A stretch of 64,000 nucleotides of DNA from Psychrobacter maritimus (GTDB lineage: Bacteria; Pseudomonadota; Gammaproteobacteria; Pseudomonadales; Moraxellaceae): positions 186,001-250,000 of the forward strand of contig NZ_CAJHAJ010000003.1 of assembly GCF_904846345.1 (NCBI RefSeq), in the 5' to 3' direction. Shown piece after piece: positions 43,320 through 52,887 of the stretch. Each line of letters opens with the position of its first letter. Positions within the stretch are counted from its first letter, which is position 1. A program made the translations under genes and the position numbers. The notes beneath the pieces were generated by a model. It did not search any database. It was given only the letters and a program-made list of their open reading frames with translations, and had not been told where the DNA came from.

Positions 43320-43468
43320 GGTGGATCCTTTAGTGATATTTCACATTGATAAGTTTTGGGATTGAAGTTCAAGTTATGAATCTGACAACTGTCATTAAGA
43401 AAACCATCACTAAACTGTTAAAAAAGCGCTGGGATTAAGCATTTAACCGTCTAATAATTGAGTGGTTT

Positions 43469-43499
43469 CTATAAGATTCATTAAAAATGAATCTTATAG
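43469..43499. promoter_or_regulatory. NsrR-like operator upstream of hmp
   Basis: A perfect palindrome with 14-base arms (CTATAAGATTCATT and AATGAATCTTATAG) around AAA. Its 23-base core closely follows the NsrR pattern of an AAGATGCAT-type arm, a short spacer and its complement. NsrR is the NO-sensing repressor of hmp in many gammaproteobacteria. Confidence 0.8.
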
Positions 43500-43564
43500 T
43501 ATCGTAACTTCATCCAAACATCAATGCTGTATCGCTATTGTGGCTATTTCTATTGGCAACGTTT

Positions 43565-44290
43565 CTATTGCGAACGTTTCTCTCTGACAATCTGGTAACG
43601 GCGACCGAAATACCAGATTGGTGCGCTGATAATATGAATAAGCCGTGTGAATGGGAATATCGCAATCAGGGTGATACCAAGCGCCATATGTAGCTGATAA
43701 ATCAAGTCAGTTTGCTCAATACGTGCTGCTGCCTGCCAAGGTCTTAAAACGGTGATATCCTGTGCCCAGCCTGCCAGATTCATCATGGTGTAGCCATCTA
43801 AATGCTTTACTGAGGTAAAGATGGACAGCAGCCCTAAATTCAGCTGAATGAATAACAGCACCAGTACCAATTTGTCCGAGAACGATGAGGTGTTTGAGAT
43901 GCGGTCATCGGTAAAGCGTCGCCACATCAACATGACTAAGCCAAACCAACAAAACACCCCCGCGATACCACCGACGACCACCGCTAAAATCTGCTTATGA
44001 CCCGCGCTGATAAAACGATCATAAAGAAAATGCGGCGTCAACATGCCAAATAAATGCCCGAGCAATACCACGATAATACCGACGTGGAAGAGGTTGCTGG
44101 CAAGGCGCATGTTTTTGGTTCTGAGCATCTGGGTCGAACCTGCCTTCCATGAATACTGAGATAAATCAAAACGCACCCAAGTACCGATGATAGCGATGGT
44201 CAAGGCTACGTACGGATAAACGCCAAAAAGGAAAATTTGCAGCCAATTGAGGTTGGCTAAAGACTGTACACTAGGATCTGCGATATTCAT
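43565..44290 (-). CDS. narI: Respiratory nitrate reductase gamma subunit NarI
   Basis: A 241-aa membrane cytochrome b that passes electrons from quinol to NarH. It has five hydrophobic segments and His residues for two b hemes ('NLFHVGIIVVLLGHLFG' and 'LIYQLHMALGITLIAIFPFT'). AAGGAG precedes the ATG. It is last in narGHJI, 14 bases after narJ. Confidence 0.96.
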   Translation of the reverse strand: MNIADPSVQSLANLNWLQIFLFGVYPYVALTIAIIGTWVRFDLSQYSWKAGSTQMLRTKNMRLASNLFHVGIIVVLLGHLFGMLTPHFLYDRFISAGHKQILAVVVGGIAGVFCWFGLVMLMWRRFTDDRISNTSSFSDKLVLVLLFIQLNLGLLSIFTSVKHLDGYTMMNLAGWAQDITVLRPWQAAARIEQTDLIYQLHMALGITLIAIFPFTRLIHIISAPIWYFGRRYQIVREKRSQ

Positions 44291-44304
44291 GTCCTTTCTC
44301 CTTA

Positions 44305-45171
44305 TTAGGGTTTAACCGGTTGGTTGGTTTTAAAGTCTACCCAGTGCACAGGGGCATCGACCGCATTTGTAGCAGCGGCGTTTTTTATGCCCGCTTTTGC
44401 CGCAAGGTTTTGGGTACTCGTCTGTGACGGGCAGCGCTCTTCTTGTTGCGCATCCAAAAACGTCACCACTTCTTCTTCCCATTCTTTATCTAACGCTTCA
44501 AAGCTGTCATCGCGCTTTTCTTTGCTGATTTTTTCTTGATACTCTTCAACAATCTCAAGCGGTTTACCAGCGATTTGCAATAGCGCATTAAAGCAGCCTT
44601 TATACAGGCTACCGCGATCCTCTAATCTGGCAGCAAGCAGCGCGATGATATGGCTGACATCAGCGATATCCATACGAATTTGAATATCGTCTTCGATAAT
44701 GGTTGCTTGATAGGCTAAAAACTCGAGATATAAAGGCAGATAGTCAGGCAGCTCTTTGACGCTAATCTCAAAGCCCGCTTCTTGATACTGACCCATCAAA
44801 TCGACCATCGCTTGACCACGGTCGCGCGATTCGCCATGTACATGCTCAAACAACCACAATGATAAAGAACGACCGCGCTCAAACAGACCGTCATAACGCG
44901 CTTGCGCCTCAAGAGAGCCGGTATCGATTAAATCTTCAATCAAGTCGATGATTTGCGTGCGTACTTCTGGGCTAATCAGCGTTGATTTGGCGACAATCTC
45001 GGTGCAATCGGCAAGCGTATCGCCTAAAAACAGCTCATTGCTTGGATAGTCGATAAGTAAGCTTAAGACCTTGAGTAGCTTCAAATCCGAGTTACCGATA
45101 GTTGGTGACTCCATCGATGAAGTAATAGGTTCATGCATCGAAGTATTATTATTAAATTGAGTAGTTTGCAT
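44305..45171 (-). CDS. narJ: Nitrate reductase assembly chaperone NarJ
   Basis: About 288 aa. It binds apo-NarGH and lets the molybdenum cofactor in, and is not part of the final enzyme. Typical segments are 'LKVLSLLIDYPSNELF', 'LSLWLFEHVHGESRDRGQAM' and 'ELPDYLPLYLEFLA'. The start at 45171 is one base after the narH stop; a longer frame reaches into narH but is not used. The Lys/Asp-rich C-terminal 60 residues are not conserved. Confidence 0.94.
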   Translation of the reverse strand: MQTTQFNNNTSMHEPITSSMESPTIGNSDLKLLKVLSLLIDYPSNELFLGDTLADCTEIVAKSTLISPEVRTQIIDLIEDLIDTGSLEAQARYDGLFERGRSLSLWLFEHVHGESRDRGQAMVDLMGQYQEAGFEISVKELPDYLPLYLEFLAYQATIIEDDIQIRMDIADVSHIIALLAARLEDRGSLYKGCFNALLQIAGKPLEIVEEYQEKISKEKRDDSFEALDKEWEEEVVTFLDAQQEERCPSQTSTQNLAAKAGIKNAAATNAVDAPVHWVDFKTNQPVKP

Positions 45172-45172
45172 C

Positions 45173-46711
45173 TTATGACTCCCACTTTTGGACAGTATCG
45201 ATGAAATCGCGGCGATTGGCTTTACGTTGGCCAAACATACTGTTGTCAGAATGTCCTGAACAGCCCTCGCCAAAGGTAAAGCCGCAACCATTACGCTCAG
45301 CAAAGGCATCACTTAAGGCTTCTTCACGATGGGTGGTTGGAATCACAAAGCGGTCTTCGTAATTGGCAATAGCTAAGTAGCGATACATCTCCTCAACTTG
45401 TAGCTTGGTCAAACCAACATCATCCAAAATACTTTGGACTTCTTGTTTTTCAACCAGTTGCATACGCTTGTAGCTACGCATAGCAAGTAGGCGTTTTAAT
45501 GCCAAACGTACTGGCTCTTCATCACCTGCGGTAAGCATATTGGCAAGATAGCGCAGTGGAATACGTAAGCTGTCGACATCTGGAATCAAACCATCCATAC
45601 CGACTTTACCCGCTTCAGCAGCGTTTTGAATCGGTGATAACGGCGGTACATACCACACCATAGGCAGCGTGCGGTACTCAGGGTGTAGCGGTAGCGCAAG
45701 TTTCCAATCCATCGCCAGCTTATAAACTGGTGAGCGCTGCGCTGAATCAATCACCGATTGCGGGACGCCGTCTTTTAACGCTTGGGCGATAACGGCAGGG
45801 TCATTAGGGTCTAAGAATACGTCCAACTGCGCTTGATAAAGGTCTTGCTCGTTAGGCGTGCTTGCCGCTTCGGCGATTTTGTCTGCGTCATAAAGCAGTA
45901 CGCCCAAGTAGCGGATACGACCAACACAGGTTTCTGAGCAAACTGTCGGCAAGCCTGCTTCAATACGCGGATAACAGAAAATACATTTTTCAGATTTCCC
46001 CGATTTCCAGTTATAGTAAATTTTCTTATAAGGGCAGCCTGAGATACACATGCGCCAGCCGCGACATTTTTCTTGGTCAATCAAGACGATGCCATCTTCT
46101 TCACGCTTATAAATCGCGCCACTTGGGCATGATGCGACGCACGTAGGGTTCAAGCAATGCTCGCATAGACGCGGCAAATACATCATAAAGGTGTTTTCGT
46201 ACTCGCCATAAATCTCAGCTTGAATGTTGTCGAAGTTCTTATCTTTGCGACGTTTTTCAAACTCTGAGCCGAGGATTTCTTCCCAGTTAGGGCCCCATTC
46301 AATCTTTTGCATACGTTTGCCGGTGATGGCTGAGCGCGGGCGAGCAATAGGCTGATGGTTGCTGATAGGGGCGGTATGTAGATGCTGATAATCGAAATCA
46401 AACGGTTCGTAATAATCATCAATCTCTGGCAAGTCAGGGTTGGCAAAGATATTGGCCAATACTCTGAATTTACCACCGATGCGCGGATTGATGGTGCCGT
46501 TGGCATTACGTATCCAGCCGCCTTTCCATTTGGTTTGGTTTTCCCACTCTTTGGGGTAGCCGATACCGGGTTTTGACTCAACGTTGTTAAACCACGCATA
46601 TTCCATACCTTCACGGCTGGTCCAGACGTTTTTACAGGTGACTGAGCAGGTGTGACAACCGATACATTTATCAAGGTTAAGCACCATGCCGACTTGCGAA
46701 CGAATTTTCAT
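45173..46711 (-). CDS. narH: Respiratory nitrate reductase beta subunit NarH
   Basis: A 512-aa iron-sulfur subunit. Four cysteine clusters are visible: 'CIGCHTCSVTC', 'CEHCLNPTCVASC', 'CRGWRMCISGC' (the Trp that makes the 3Fe-4S cluster), and 'CIFCYPRIEAGLPTVCSETC'. The family start is MKIRSQVGMVLNLDKC at 46711; five upstream codons are not part of it. Length matches E. coli NarH. Confidence 0.97.
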   Translation of the reverse strand: MKIRSQVGMVLNLDKCIGCHTCSVTCKNVWTSREGMEYAWFNNVESKPGIGYPKEWENQTKWKGGWIRNANGTINPRIGGKFRVLANIFANPDLPEIDDYYEPFDFDYQHLHTAPISNHQPIARPRSAITGKRMQKIEWGPNWEEILGSEFEKRRKDKNFDNIQAEIYGEYENTFMMYLPRLCEHCLNPTCVASCPSGAIYKREEDGIVLIDQEKCRGWRMCISGCPYKKIYYNWKSGKSEKCIFCYPRIEAGLPTVCSETCVGRIRYLGVLLYDADKIAEAASTPNEQDLYQAQLDVFLDPNDPAVIAQALKDGVPQSVIDSAQRSPVYKLAMDWKLALPLHPEYRTLPMVWYVPPLSPIQNAAEAGKVGMDGLIPDVDSLRIPLRYLANMLTAGDEEPVRLALKRLLAMRSYKRMQLVEKQEVQSILDDVGLTKLQVEEMYRYLAIANYEDRFVIPTTHREEALSDAFAERNGCGFTFGEGCSGHSDNSMFGQRKANRRDFIDTVQKWES

Positions 46712-46832
46712 GGATCTGTGCTCCAAATATTAGTAGAAAAAGCAGCCTTTATTCTTCAATCATGTCGTTTCAAAAGATGTCGTCTTAAAAAATGTCTTTT
46801 AAAACGACGGATTTTCAATAGAAGAAAACGCT

Positions 46833-49800
46833 TTAATCCTCAATGGTGGTTGGTAATGGGCGTGGTAATTCGTTATCGGGTTTGTCCTCTAACCAGTCGA
46901 TTTTTGACATTTTACGAATCACGACAAACTCATCACGGTTACAACCAACGGTGCCATAATAGTTAAAGCCATAAGACTGCTGGGCATAGCTACCAATCAT
47001 GTGGGTCGGCTTCAAAATCGTCCGAGTGACTGAGTTATGGATACCGCCGCGCGTGCCTGTTTGCTCAGAACCGGGAATATTGACCAGTTTTTCTTGGGCG
47101 TGATACATCATGGTCATGCCTTCTTTGACCCGCTGGCTAACGATGGCACGAGCGGTGATAGCACCATTGGCATTGAACAGCTCAATCCAATCGTTATCGA
47201 CGATGCCAGCTTTTTGGGCATCGACTTCCGACATCCAAACACAAGGGCCGCCACGGCTTAGGGTTAGCATGAGCAAGTTTTCAGAGTAGGTACTGTGGAT
47301 GCCCCATTTTTGGTGCGGTGTTAAAAAGTTCAGTACAATCTCTTTATTACCATTTGGCTTAGCGTCTTTGAGCAGCTCAGTGGTCTTAGTATCAATCGGT
47401 GGACGATACTGCTGCATTTGCTCGCCAAACGCTTGCATCCAAGGATGGTCTTGATAAAACTGCTGACGACCAGTAATCGTGCGCCAAGGAATCAGCTCAT
47501 GGACGTTGGTATAACCGGCGTTATAACTGACTTCATCTGACTCAATACCTGACCACGTTGGGCTTGAGATGATTTTGCGTGGTTGGGCGACGATATCTTT
47601 AAAGCGGATTTTTTCATGTTCGCTAGACTTGGCAAGATGGGTATGGTCGCGACCGGTGAACTCAGAGAGTGCAGCCCAGCCTTTTACCGCCACATGACCA
47701 TTGGTTTCAGGCGCGAGCATCAAAATCATCTCAGAAGCGTTAATCGCCGTATTAAGACGCGGTCTGCCTTCAGAGATACCCGTTTCAGTCACACGGTGAT
47801 TTAAATCGCCAAGCTGTTTGACCTCGGTTTTCATATCCCAATTCAGACCTTTTGAGCCATTGCCTAATTTTTCTAGGGCAGGGCCAAGCGAGGTGAATTT
47901 GGCATAAGTATTCGGATAGTCACGCTCAATCACTTTAATCATCGGGCAGTTTTTACCCGGTACAGGTTTTTCACCAGCGGTTTTCCAGTCAGTGCCACCA
48001 AATGGCTGTGCAAGCTCGCCCGGCGTGTCGTGTTGCATCGGCAAAGTGACAACGTCGGTTTCAACGCCTAAATGACCTTTTGATACTTCAGAGAAGCTCT
48101 TGGCAATGCCTTTATAAATTTCCCAATCGGTTTTAGATTCCCATGCAGGGTCGGTCGCTGCGGTTAATGGGTGAATGAATGGATGCATGTCGGAGGTATT
48201 CATGTCATCTTTTTCGTACCACGTTGCTGTTGGTAGCACGATGTCAGAATACAAGCAAGTAGAAGACATACGGAAGTCTAGGGTGACAACCAAATCTAAT
48301 TTGCCAGTAGGGCCTTTTTCTACCCAATCAACTTCTTTTGGTTGCAGGTGACCTTTGGCATTTTCCTTATTGAGCAAGCCGTTTTTGGTGCCCAAGAAAT
48401 AATGCAGCATATATTCATGGCCTTTACCTGATGAGCCCAATAAGTTTGAGCGCCAGATAAACATATTGCGCGGGAAGTTGTCAGGATTATCAGGGGATTC
48501 ACAAGCAAAGCGTAAGCTGCCGTCTTGTAGAGAATCGACCACATACTCTTCCACATCTTTACCGCAATCGGCGGCTTTGGCAGCGATGGTCAGTGGGTTA
48601 CGATTGAGTTGCGGTGCTGAAGGCAACCAGCCTGCGCGTTCTGCTTGAATGTTGTAGTCAAGCATATGCTCAGGGAAAAACTTTTTATCAACGAGAGGCG
48701 AGAGGATTTCATGGGCAGAGATGGTCTCATGACGCCACTGTGAGCTGTGATTGTAGAAGAAGCTCGTGCCATTCATATGACGCGGCGGACGATGCCAATC
48801 AAGCGCAAATGCCAATGGCAACCAGCCGGTTTGAGGGCGTAGTTTTTCTTGCCCAACATAATGCGCCCAGCCGCCGCCAGATTTACCGATACAGCCGCAT
48901 AGCATGAGCATGTTAATCACGCCGCGATAGTTCATATCGAGGTGATACCAGTGGTTCATACCCGCGCCGATGATAATCATCGATTTACCATGAGTCTTAT
49001 GGGCATTTTCAGCGAATTCACGCGCGACTTGGATGACGCGCTCACGGCTCAGACCGGTGATGACTTCTTGCCAAGCAGGCGTGCCCGGTACGGTGGCATC
49101 GTTATAATCGTCGGTGACATGCTCGCCGCCGACACCATTATCAACCCCAAGGTTGGCAACGGTTAAATCAAATACAGTGGCGACGATAGCGGTGCTGCCA
49201 TCGGCCAAAGTAATGGTTTTACAGGGGACGGTTTTTTGCTGTATCGCTTCGCCTGGTACTGAGGTGAAATGCGGATGATCTACATGACCAAAGTAATCAA
49301 AGCCGACTTTACAGGTCTCATTACTGTCTTTTAAAGTCAGCGTTAGGTCAATATCTGCGCCTGTGGTACCATTTTTTTGTTCAAGATTCCATTTGCCTTT
49401 TTCGCCCCAACGGTAGCCGATAGAGCCAAGCGGAGAAACCAGCTCGCCATTACTATTTAGACCGATGGTTTTCCATTCTGGGTTGTTTTCTTGACCTAAA
49501 TTATCGATTAAGTCAGAAGCACGCAGATAGCGACCCGCATGGCGCGCGCCTTCTTCACCTTCTAGCATCACTAGCACTGGTAAATCGGTATAGCGTTTGG
49601 CGTAATCTAAGAAATAGTCACTAGGCTGCTTAAGATAAAACTCTTTGATAATCACATGACAAAATGCCTGCGCGACTGCCGCATCAGTACCCTGTTTTGG
49701 ATTTAGCCATAAGTCAGTGAGCTTAGAAACTTCCGCATAGTCAGGCGTGATAGAGACGGTCTTGGTGCCTTTATAACGCACTTCGGTAAAGAAATGCGCA

Positions 49801-50591
49801 TCAGGTGTACGCGTTTGCGGAACGTTTGAGCCCCACGCAATAATATAGTCAGAGTTATACCAATCGGCTGATTCTGGCACGTCAGTCTGCTCACCCCAAA
49901 CCATCGGCGACGCTGGTGGCAGGTCACAATACCAGTCATAAAATGATAAGCAGACGCCGCCAATTAATGATAAATAGCGACTACCAGCAGCATAACTGAC
50001 CATCGACATCGCAGGAATTGGAGAGAAACCGACGATACGGTCAGGACCAAAGGTTTTGGCGGTATACACATTACTGGCAGCGATGATTTCATTGACTTCT
50101 GCCCACGTCGAGCGGATAAAGCCACCCAAACCGCGCTTAGATTTGTACTGTTCTGCTTTGATAGGGTCTTGGACAATGCTGCCCCACGCATCAACTGGAT
50201 CAGGATACTGCGCTTTGGCTTCACGCCATAATTTTAATAGTGGCTTACGTACTTTAGGGTATTTCACACGGTTCGCTGAATACATATACCAGCTGTAGCT
50301 TGCGCCACGAGGACAGCCGCGCGGTTCGTGGTTTGGTAAGTCAGGACGGGTTTCTGGATAGTCGGTTTGCTGCGTCTCCCACGTCACCAAGCCGTTTTTG
50401 ACGTAGATTTTCCACGAGCAAGAACCGGTACAGTTGACGCCATGCGTTGAGCGCACAACTTTGTCATACTGCCAACGGCTACGATACACATTTTCCCAAT
50501 CACGAGACTCATCGCGCGTCTCGCCATGCCCATCGGAGAATTCGCCCTGTTTACGTTTAAAAAAACGGAATTGGTCGAGTAAATGGCTCAT
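46833..50591 (-). CDS. narG: Respiratory nitrate reductase alpha subunit NarG
   Basis: A 1252-aa catalytic subunit with bis-MGD and the FS0 cluster. The FS0 ligands H50, C54, C58 and C93 are visible in 'STHGVNCTGSCSW' and 'EPRGCPRGASYSWY', and the Mo-ligand aspartate region is 'SFYDWYCDLPPASPMVWGEQ'. Length matches E. coli NarG (1247 aa). No twin-arginine signal longer than the vestigial start is present, so it faces the cytoplasm. GAGG precedes the ATG. It heads narGHJI, and a NarL-type site lies about 170 bases upstream. Confidence 0.98.
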   Translation of the reverse strand: MSHLLDQFRFFKRKQGEFSDGHGETRDESRDWENVYRSRWQYDKVVRSTHGVNCTGSCSWKIYVKNGLVTWETQQTDYPETRPDLPNHEPRGCPRGASYSWYMYSANRVKYPKVRKPLLKLWREAKAQYPDPVDAWGSIVQDPIKAEQYKSKRGLGGFIRSTWAEVNEIIAASNVYTAKTFGPDRIVGFSPIPAMSMVSYAAGSRYLSLIGGVCLSFYDWYCDLPPASPMVWGEQTDVPESADWYNSDYIIAWGSNVPQTRTPDAHFFTEVRYKGTKTVSITPDYAEVSKLTDLWLNPKQGTDAAVAQAFCHVIIKEFYLKQPSDYFLDYAKRYTDLPVLVMLEGEEGARHAGRYLRASDLIDNLGQENNPEWKTIGLNSNGELVSPLGSIGYRWGEKGKWNLEQKNGTTGADIDLTLTLKDSNETCKVGFDYFGHVDHPHFTSVPGEAIQQKTVPCKTITLADGSTAIVATVFDLTVANLGVDNGVGGEHVTDDYNDATVPGTPAWQEVITGLSRERVIQVAREFAENAHKTHGKSMIIIGAGMNHWYHLDMNYRGVINMLMLCGCIGKSGGGWAHYVGQEKLRPQTGWLPLAFALDWHRPPRHMNGTSFFYNHSSQWRHETISAHEILSPLVDKKFFPEHMLDYNIQAERAGWLPSAPQLNRNPLTIAAKAADCGKDVEEYVVDSLQDGSLRFACESPDNPDNFPRNMFIWRSNLLGSSGKGHEYMLHYFLGTKNGLLNKENAKGHLQPKEVDWVEKGPTGKLDLVVTLDFRMSSTCLYSDIVLPTATWYEKDDMNTSDMHPFIHPLTAATDPAWESKTDWEIYKGIAKSFSEVSKGHLGVETDVVTLPMQHDTPGELAQPFGGTDWKTAGEKPVPGKNCPMIKVIERDYPNTYAKFTSLGPALEKLGNGSKGLNWDMKTEVKQLGDLNHRVTETGISEGRPRLNTAINASEMILMLAPETNGHVAVKGWAALSEFTGRDHTHLAKSSEHEKIRFKDIVAQPRKIISSPTWSGIESDEVSYNAGYTNVHELIPWRTITGRQQFYQDHPWMQAFGEQMQQYRPPIDTKTTELLKDAKPNGNKEIVLNFLTPHQKWGIHSTYSENLLMLTLSRGGPCVWMSEVDAQKAGIVDNDWIELFNANGAITARAIVSQRVKEGMTMMYHAQEKLVNIPGSEQTGTRGGIHNSVTRTILKPTHMIGSYAQQSYGFNYYGTVGCNRDEFVVIRKMSKIDWLEDKPDNELPRPLPTTIED

Positions 50592-50761
50592 TTCGCTATC
50601 CTCTATTTTATTGCCTAAGGTGTATCTAGAGCTGAGTGCAGAATGCTTCTATCTTGATAGTGCTTGATATCGGTATGCAGCTAAGCCGTAAATATTATTT
50701 CGATAGCGTCATTTTAAGTAAGCCGTCACCCTCTTACTATCAGCTAACATGAGCAGGGCAC

Positions 50762-50777
50762 TACCACCTTAGTAGTA
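50762..50777. promoter_or_regulatory. NarL-type 7-2-7 site upstream of narG
   Basis: TACCACC-TT-AGTAGTA is two facing heptamers two bases apart, about 170 bases before narG. It shares both heptamers with the moaA site. Confidence 0.68.
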
Positions 50778-50830
50778 GCGGCAAGTTATCAAATTTGCTT
50801 AAAAAAACTGTTAAGTGTCTAATTATTGAG

Positions 50831-50860
50831 CGTCTAATCGTTAAACGTCTAATCGTTAAA
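50831..50860. repeat. Two tandem 15-bp repeats upstream of narG
   Basis: CGTCTAATCGTTAAA occurs twice in tandem. The bases just before (GTCTAATTATTGAG, 50817-50830) are a related third unit and match 13 of 14 bases of 43449-43462 upstream of hmp. Confidence 0.7.
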
Positions 50861-50910
50861 CTTCCATGAGCCCTGCTTATTTAGCAGCTGAAAATTGTTT
50901 AGCAAAAATT

Positions 50911-50951
50911 TAAAACAAAAAAAGTGCTACTCACATCAGCAAGTAGCACTT
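50911..50951 (-). terminator. Intrinsic terminator after narK2, minus strand
   Basis: AAGTGCTACT (50922-50931) and AGTAGCACTT (50942-50951) pair perfectly. On the minus strand they are followed by a T-rich tract. It keeps narK2 transcription out of narG. Confidence 0.85.
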
Positions 50952-51014
50952 CATAGGGTTGGTTATTGCTCAGTAAAAAGACGGTTATTAAAGGGTTGTT
51001 ATAAAATATCTGCT

Positions 51015-52394
51015 TTAACAAGGAATCTCAGCATTAGCACGGCTGTAATACCACCAAGTCAATCCGATACAGAGAATATAAAAGGCAATTAAGGCGATAA
51101 AGGTGCCATCAATACCCAGTCCTGAACCGAACATTTTTGGTACAAAGAACGCGCCATAAGCGGCGATTGCTGAGGTGAATCCAACCACCGCCGCTGACTC
51201 TTTACGTATTTCAATAAATAGCGGCTCTGTCCCTGCTTTCTCAGGCTCACGGCGTTCGTGAAAGGTTCTAAAAATAACTGGAATCATGGTAAAGGTAGAG
51301 CCGTTACCGATACCCGTGGTGATAAATAGCACCATAAAGGAGATAAAGTAGCCGACAAAGCTGCCCTCATTGGTCTCGCTAGGTAGGAAGTACATCACCG
51401 CCAATACTGCCAATACCATCACGATATAGTTCCAAAAAGTGACTTTTGCGCCGCTGGTTTTATCAGATATCCAGCCACCTAGTGGACGAAATAGCGCACC
51501 AACCAAGGGACCTAAGAAAGCAAATTTAAGCGCATCAATGGCAGGAAATGAGTTTTTAATCAGCATCGGAAATGCGGCGGAAAAACCAATAAAGGAGCCA
51601 AAGGTTGCCATATAAAGAATACACATAATCCAGTTATGTTTGCGTTTAAAGATAACGGATTGGTCTTTAAACGAGGCTTTGGCGGTGGCAATATCGTTCA
51701 TGCCAAACCATGCCAATGCTGAGAACAGCAGGATAAAGGGTACCCAAATAAAGCCCGCGTTTTGTAGATAAAACAGTTTGCCGCTGGCAGAGACTTGTGG
51801 GTCGCCGCCTAAGCTACCAAAGGCCGCTACCAATATAATCATCGGGACGACGAACTGCATGACCGACACGCCCAAATTACCCAAACCAGCGTTTAGCCCA
51901 AGCGCTGTACCTTGTTCTGCTTTTGGATAAAAGAACGAGATATTGGACATAGACGAGGCAAAGTTACCACCGCCAAAGCCGCAAAGCAGCGCAATAATGG
52001 CAAATATCATAAACGGTGTATCAGGATTTTGAACCGCAAAGCCCATCCATAATGCCGGAATTAACAGAGATAAGGTTGATATCGCTGTCCAACGCCGACC
52101 ACCAAAAATTGGCACCATAAAAGAATAAAAAATCCGTAGCGTCGCCCCTGATAGACCGGGTAGCGCAGCGAGCCAAAACAGCTGCCCGCCATCAAAATCA
52201 AAACCAATCTCAGGTAAGCGCACGATGACCGCGCTCCATACCATCCATACTGCAAACGCCAGTAGCAAGGATGGAATGGATATCCATAAATTTCGAGTGG
52301 CGACTTTTTTGCCGCCCCCTTTCCAGAACTCATCTATCTCAGGTCGCCAGTCAGTGATGAGCTTACCACCTTTGAAGTTGTAATCATTGCTCAT
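51015..52394 (-). CDS. narK: Nitrate/nitrite transporter NarK2-type
   Basis: A 459-aa major-facilitator protein with 12 predicted membrane helices. Family motifs are 'FGGGNFASSMSNISFFYPKA', 'GLNAGLGNLGVSVMQFVVPM' (nitrate signature) and 'RPLGGWISDKTSGAKVT'. It resembles the NarK2/NasA-type nitrate-nitrite antiporters. ATG 52394 is used because GAGG lies just upstream; a GTG at 52406 is an alternative. It lies upstream of narG on the same strand but has its own terminator, so narG probably uses its own promoter. Confidence 0.93.
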   Translation of the reverse strand: MSNDYNFKGGKLITDWRPEIDEFWKGGGKKVATRNLWISIPSLLLAFAVWMVWSAVIVRLPEIGFDFDGGQLFWLAALPGLSGATLRIFYSFMVPIFGGRRWTAISTLSLLIPALWMGFAVQNPDTPFMIFAIIALLCGFGGGNFASSMSNISFFYPKAEQGTALGLNAGLGNLGVSVMQFVVPMIILVAAFGSLGGDPQVSASGKLFYLQNAGFIWVPFILLFSALAWFGMNDIATAKASFKDQSVIFKRKHNWIMCILYMATFGSFIGFSAAFPMLIKNSFPAIDALKFAFLGPLVGALFRPLGGWISDKTSGAKVTFWNYIVMVLAVLAVMYFLPSETNEGSFVGYFISFMVLFITTGIGNGSTFTMIPVIFRTFHERREPEKAGTEPLFIEIRKESAAVVGFTSAIAAYGAFFVPKMFGSGLGIDGTFIALIAFYILCIGLTWWYYSRANAEIPC

Positions 52395-52887
52395 ACTATT
52401 CCTCACTTAATATCATTTATACTTAGTTATAATGGATAGTTTTATAACCTTAAGCCGTTATAAAACTTACCGTATGCAGTCGCTTTGATTGTTGTTAATG
52501 ACCGCTCGTATATGGGTTAGGTTGATGCGGTAGATTGATGTCTGTGACCAATGCGCCCTTGATAACAGCAAATCATCACAATCAATGGTTTTATAGAAAC
52601 GATAACTCACGGTACTGCGTTATCCCGATGATGAGTATTCATACATAGTGGTATACTGATGGCTAAAAGAGGTATGTTGCGGGCAGAATGATTACTAAAA
52701 GTTTGCTCTGAATGGACCGATGTGGTTTTTATTTTTTGAAAAGTGTGGAGTTTTTAACCAGAACTGGTTTGAGATTGGTTAGGCGCACTTGGCTTTTTTT
52801 AAGATGCTTTTAATACTTTTAGTAAGTTGTTAACGCTGAGATACTGAACGCCTCTTTTTTACTAATTTTGATGGGTAAACGCTATTC
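52395..52887. other. Divergent narK2/narX promoter region
   Basis: About 490 bases with no gene. Weak FNR-like half-sites (TTGAT) occur, but none has both halves. It must hold promoters for narK2 and narXL. Confidence 0.45.

Larger units (their letters stand above)
50592..51014. other. narG promoter region and narK2 3' end
   Basis: The 423 bases contain the NarL-type site at 50762-50777, two exact 15-bp repeats (50831-50860) and the narK2 terminator. No credible FNR box (TTGAT-N4-ATCAA) was found. Confidence 0.6.

Noticed and set aside
52395..52887. FNR/Anr boxes between narK2 and narX
   Set aside because: Several TTGAT half-sites occur, but the second half matches ATCAA in at most 3 of 5 positions.
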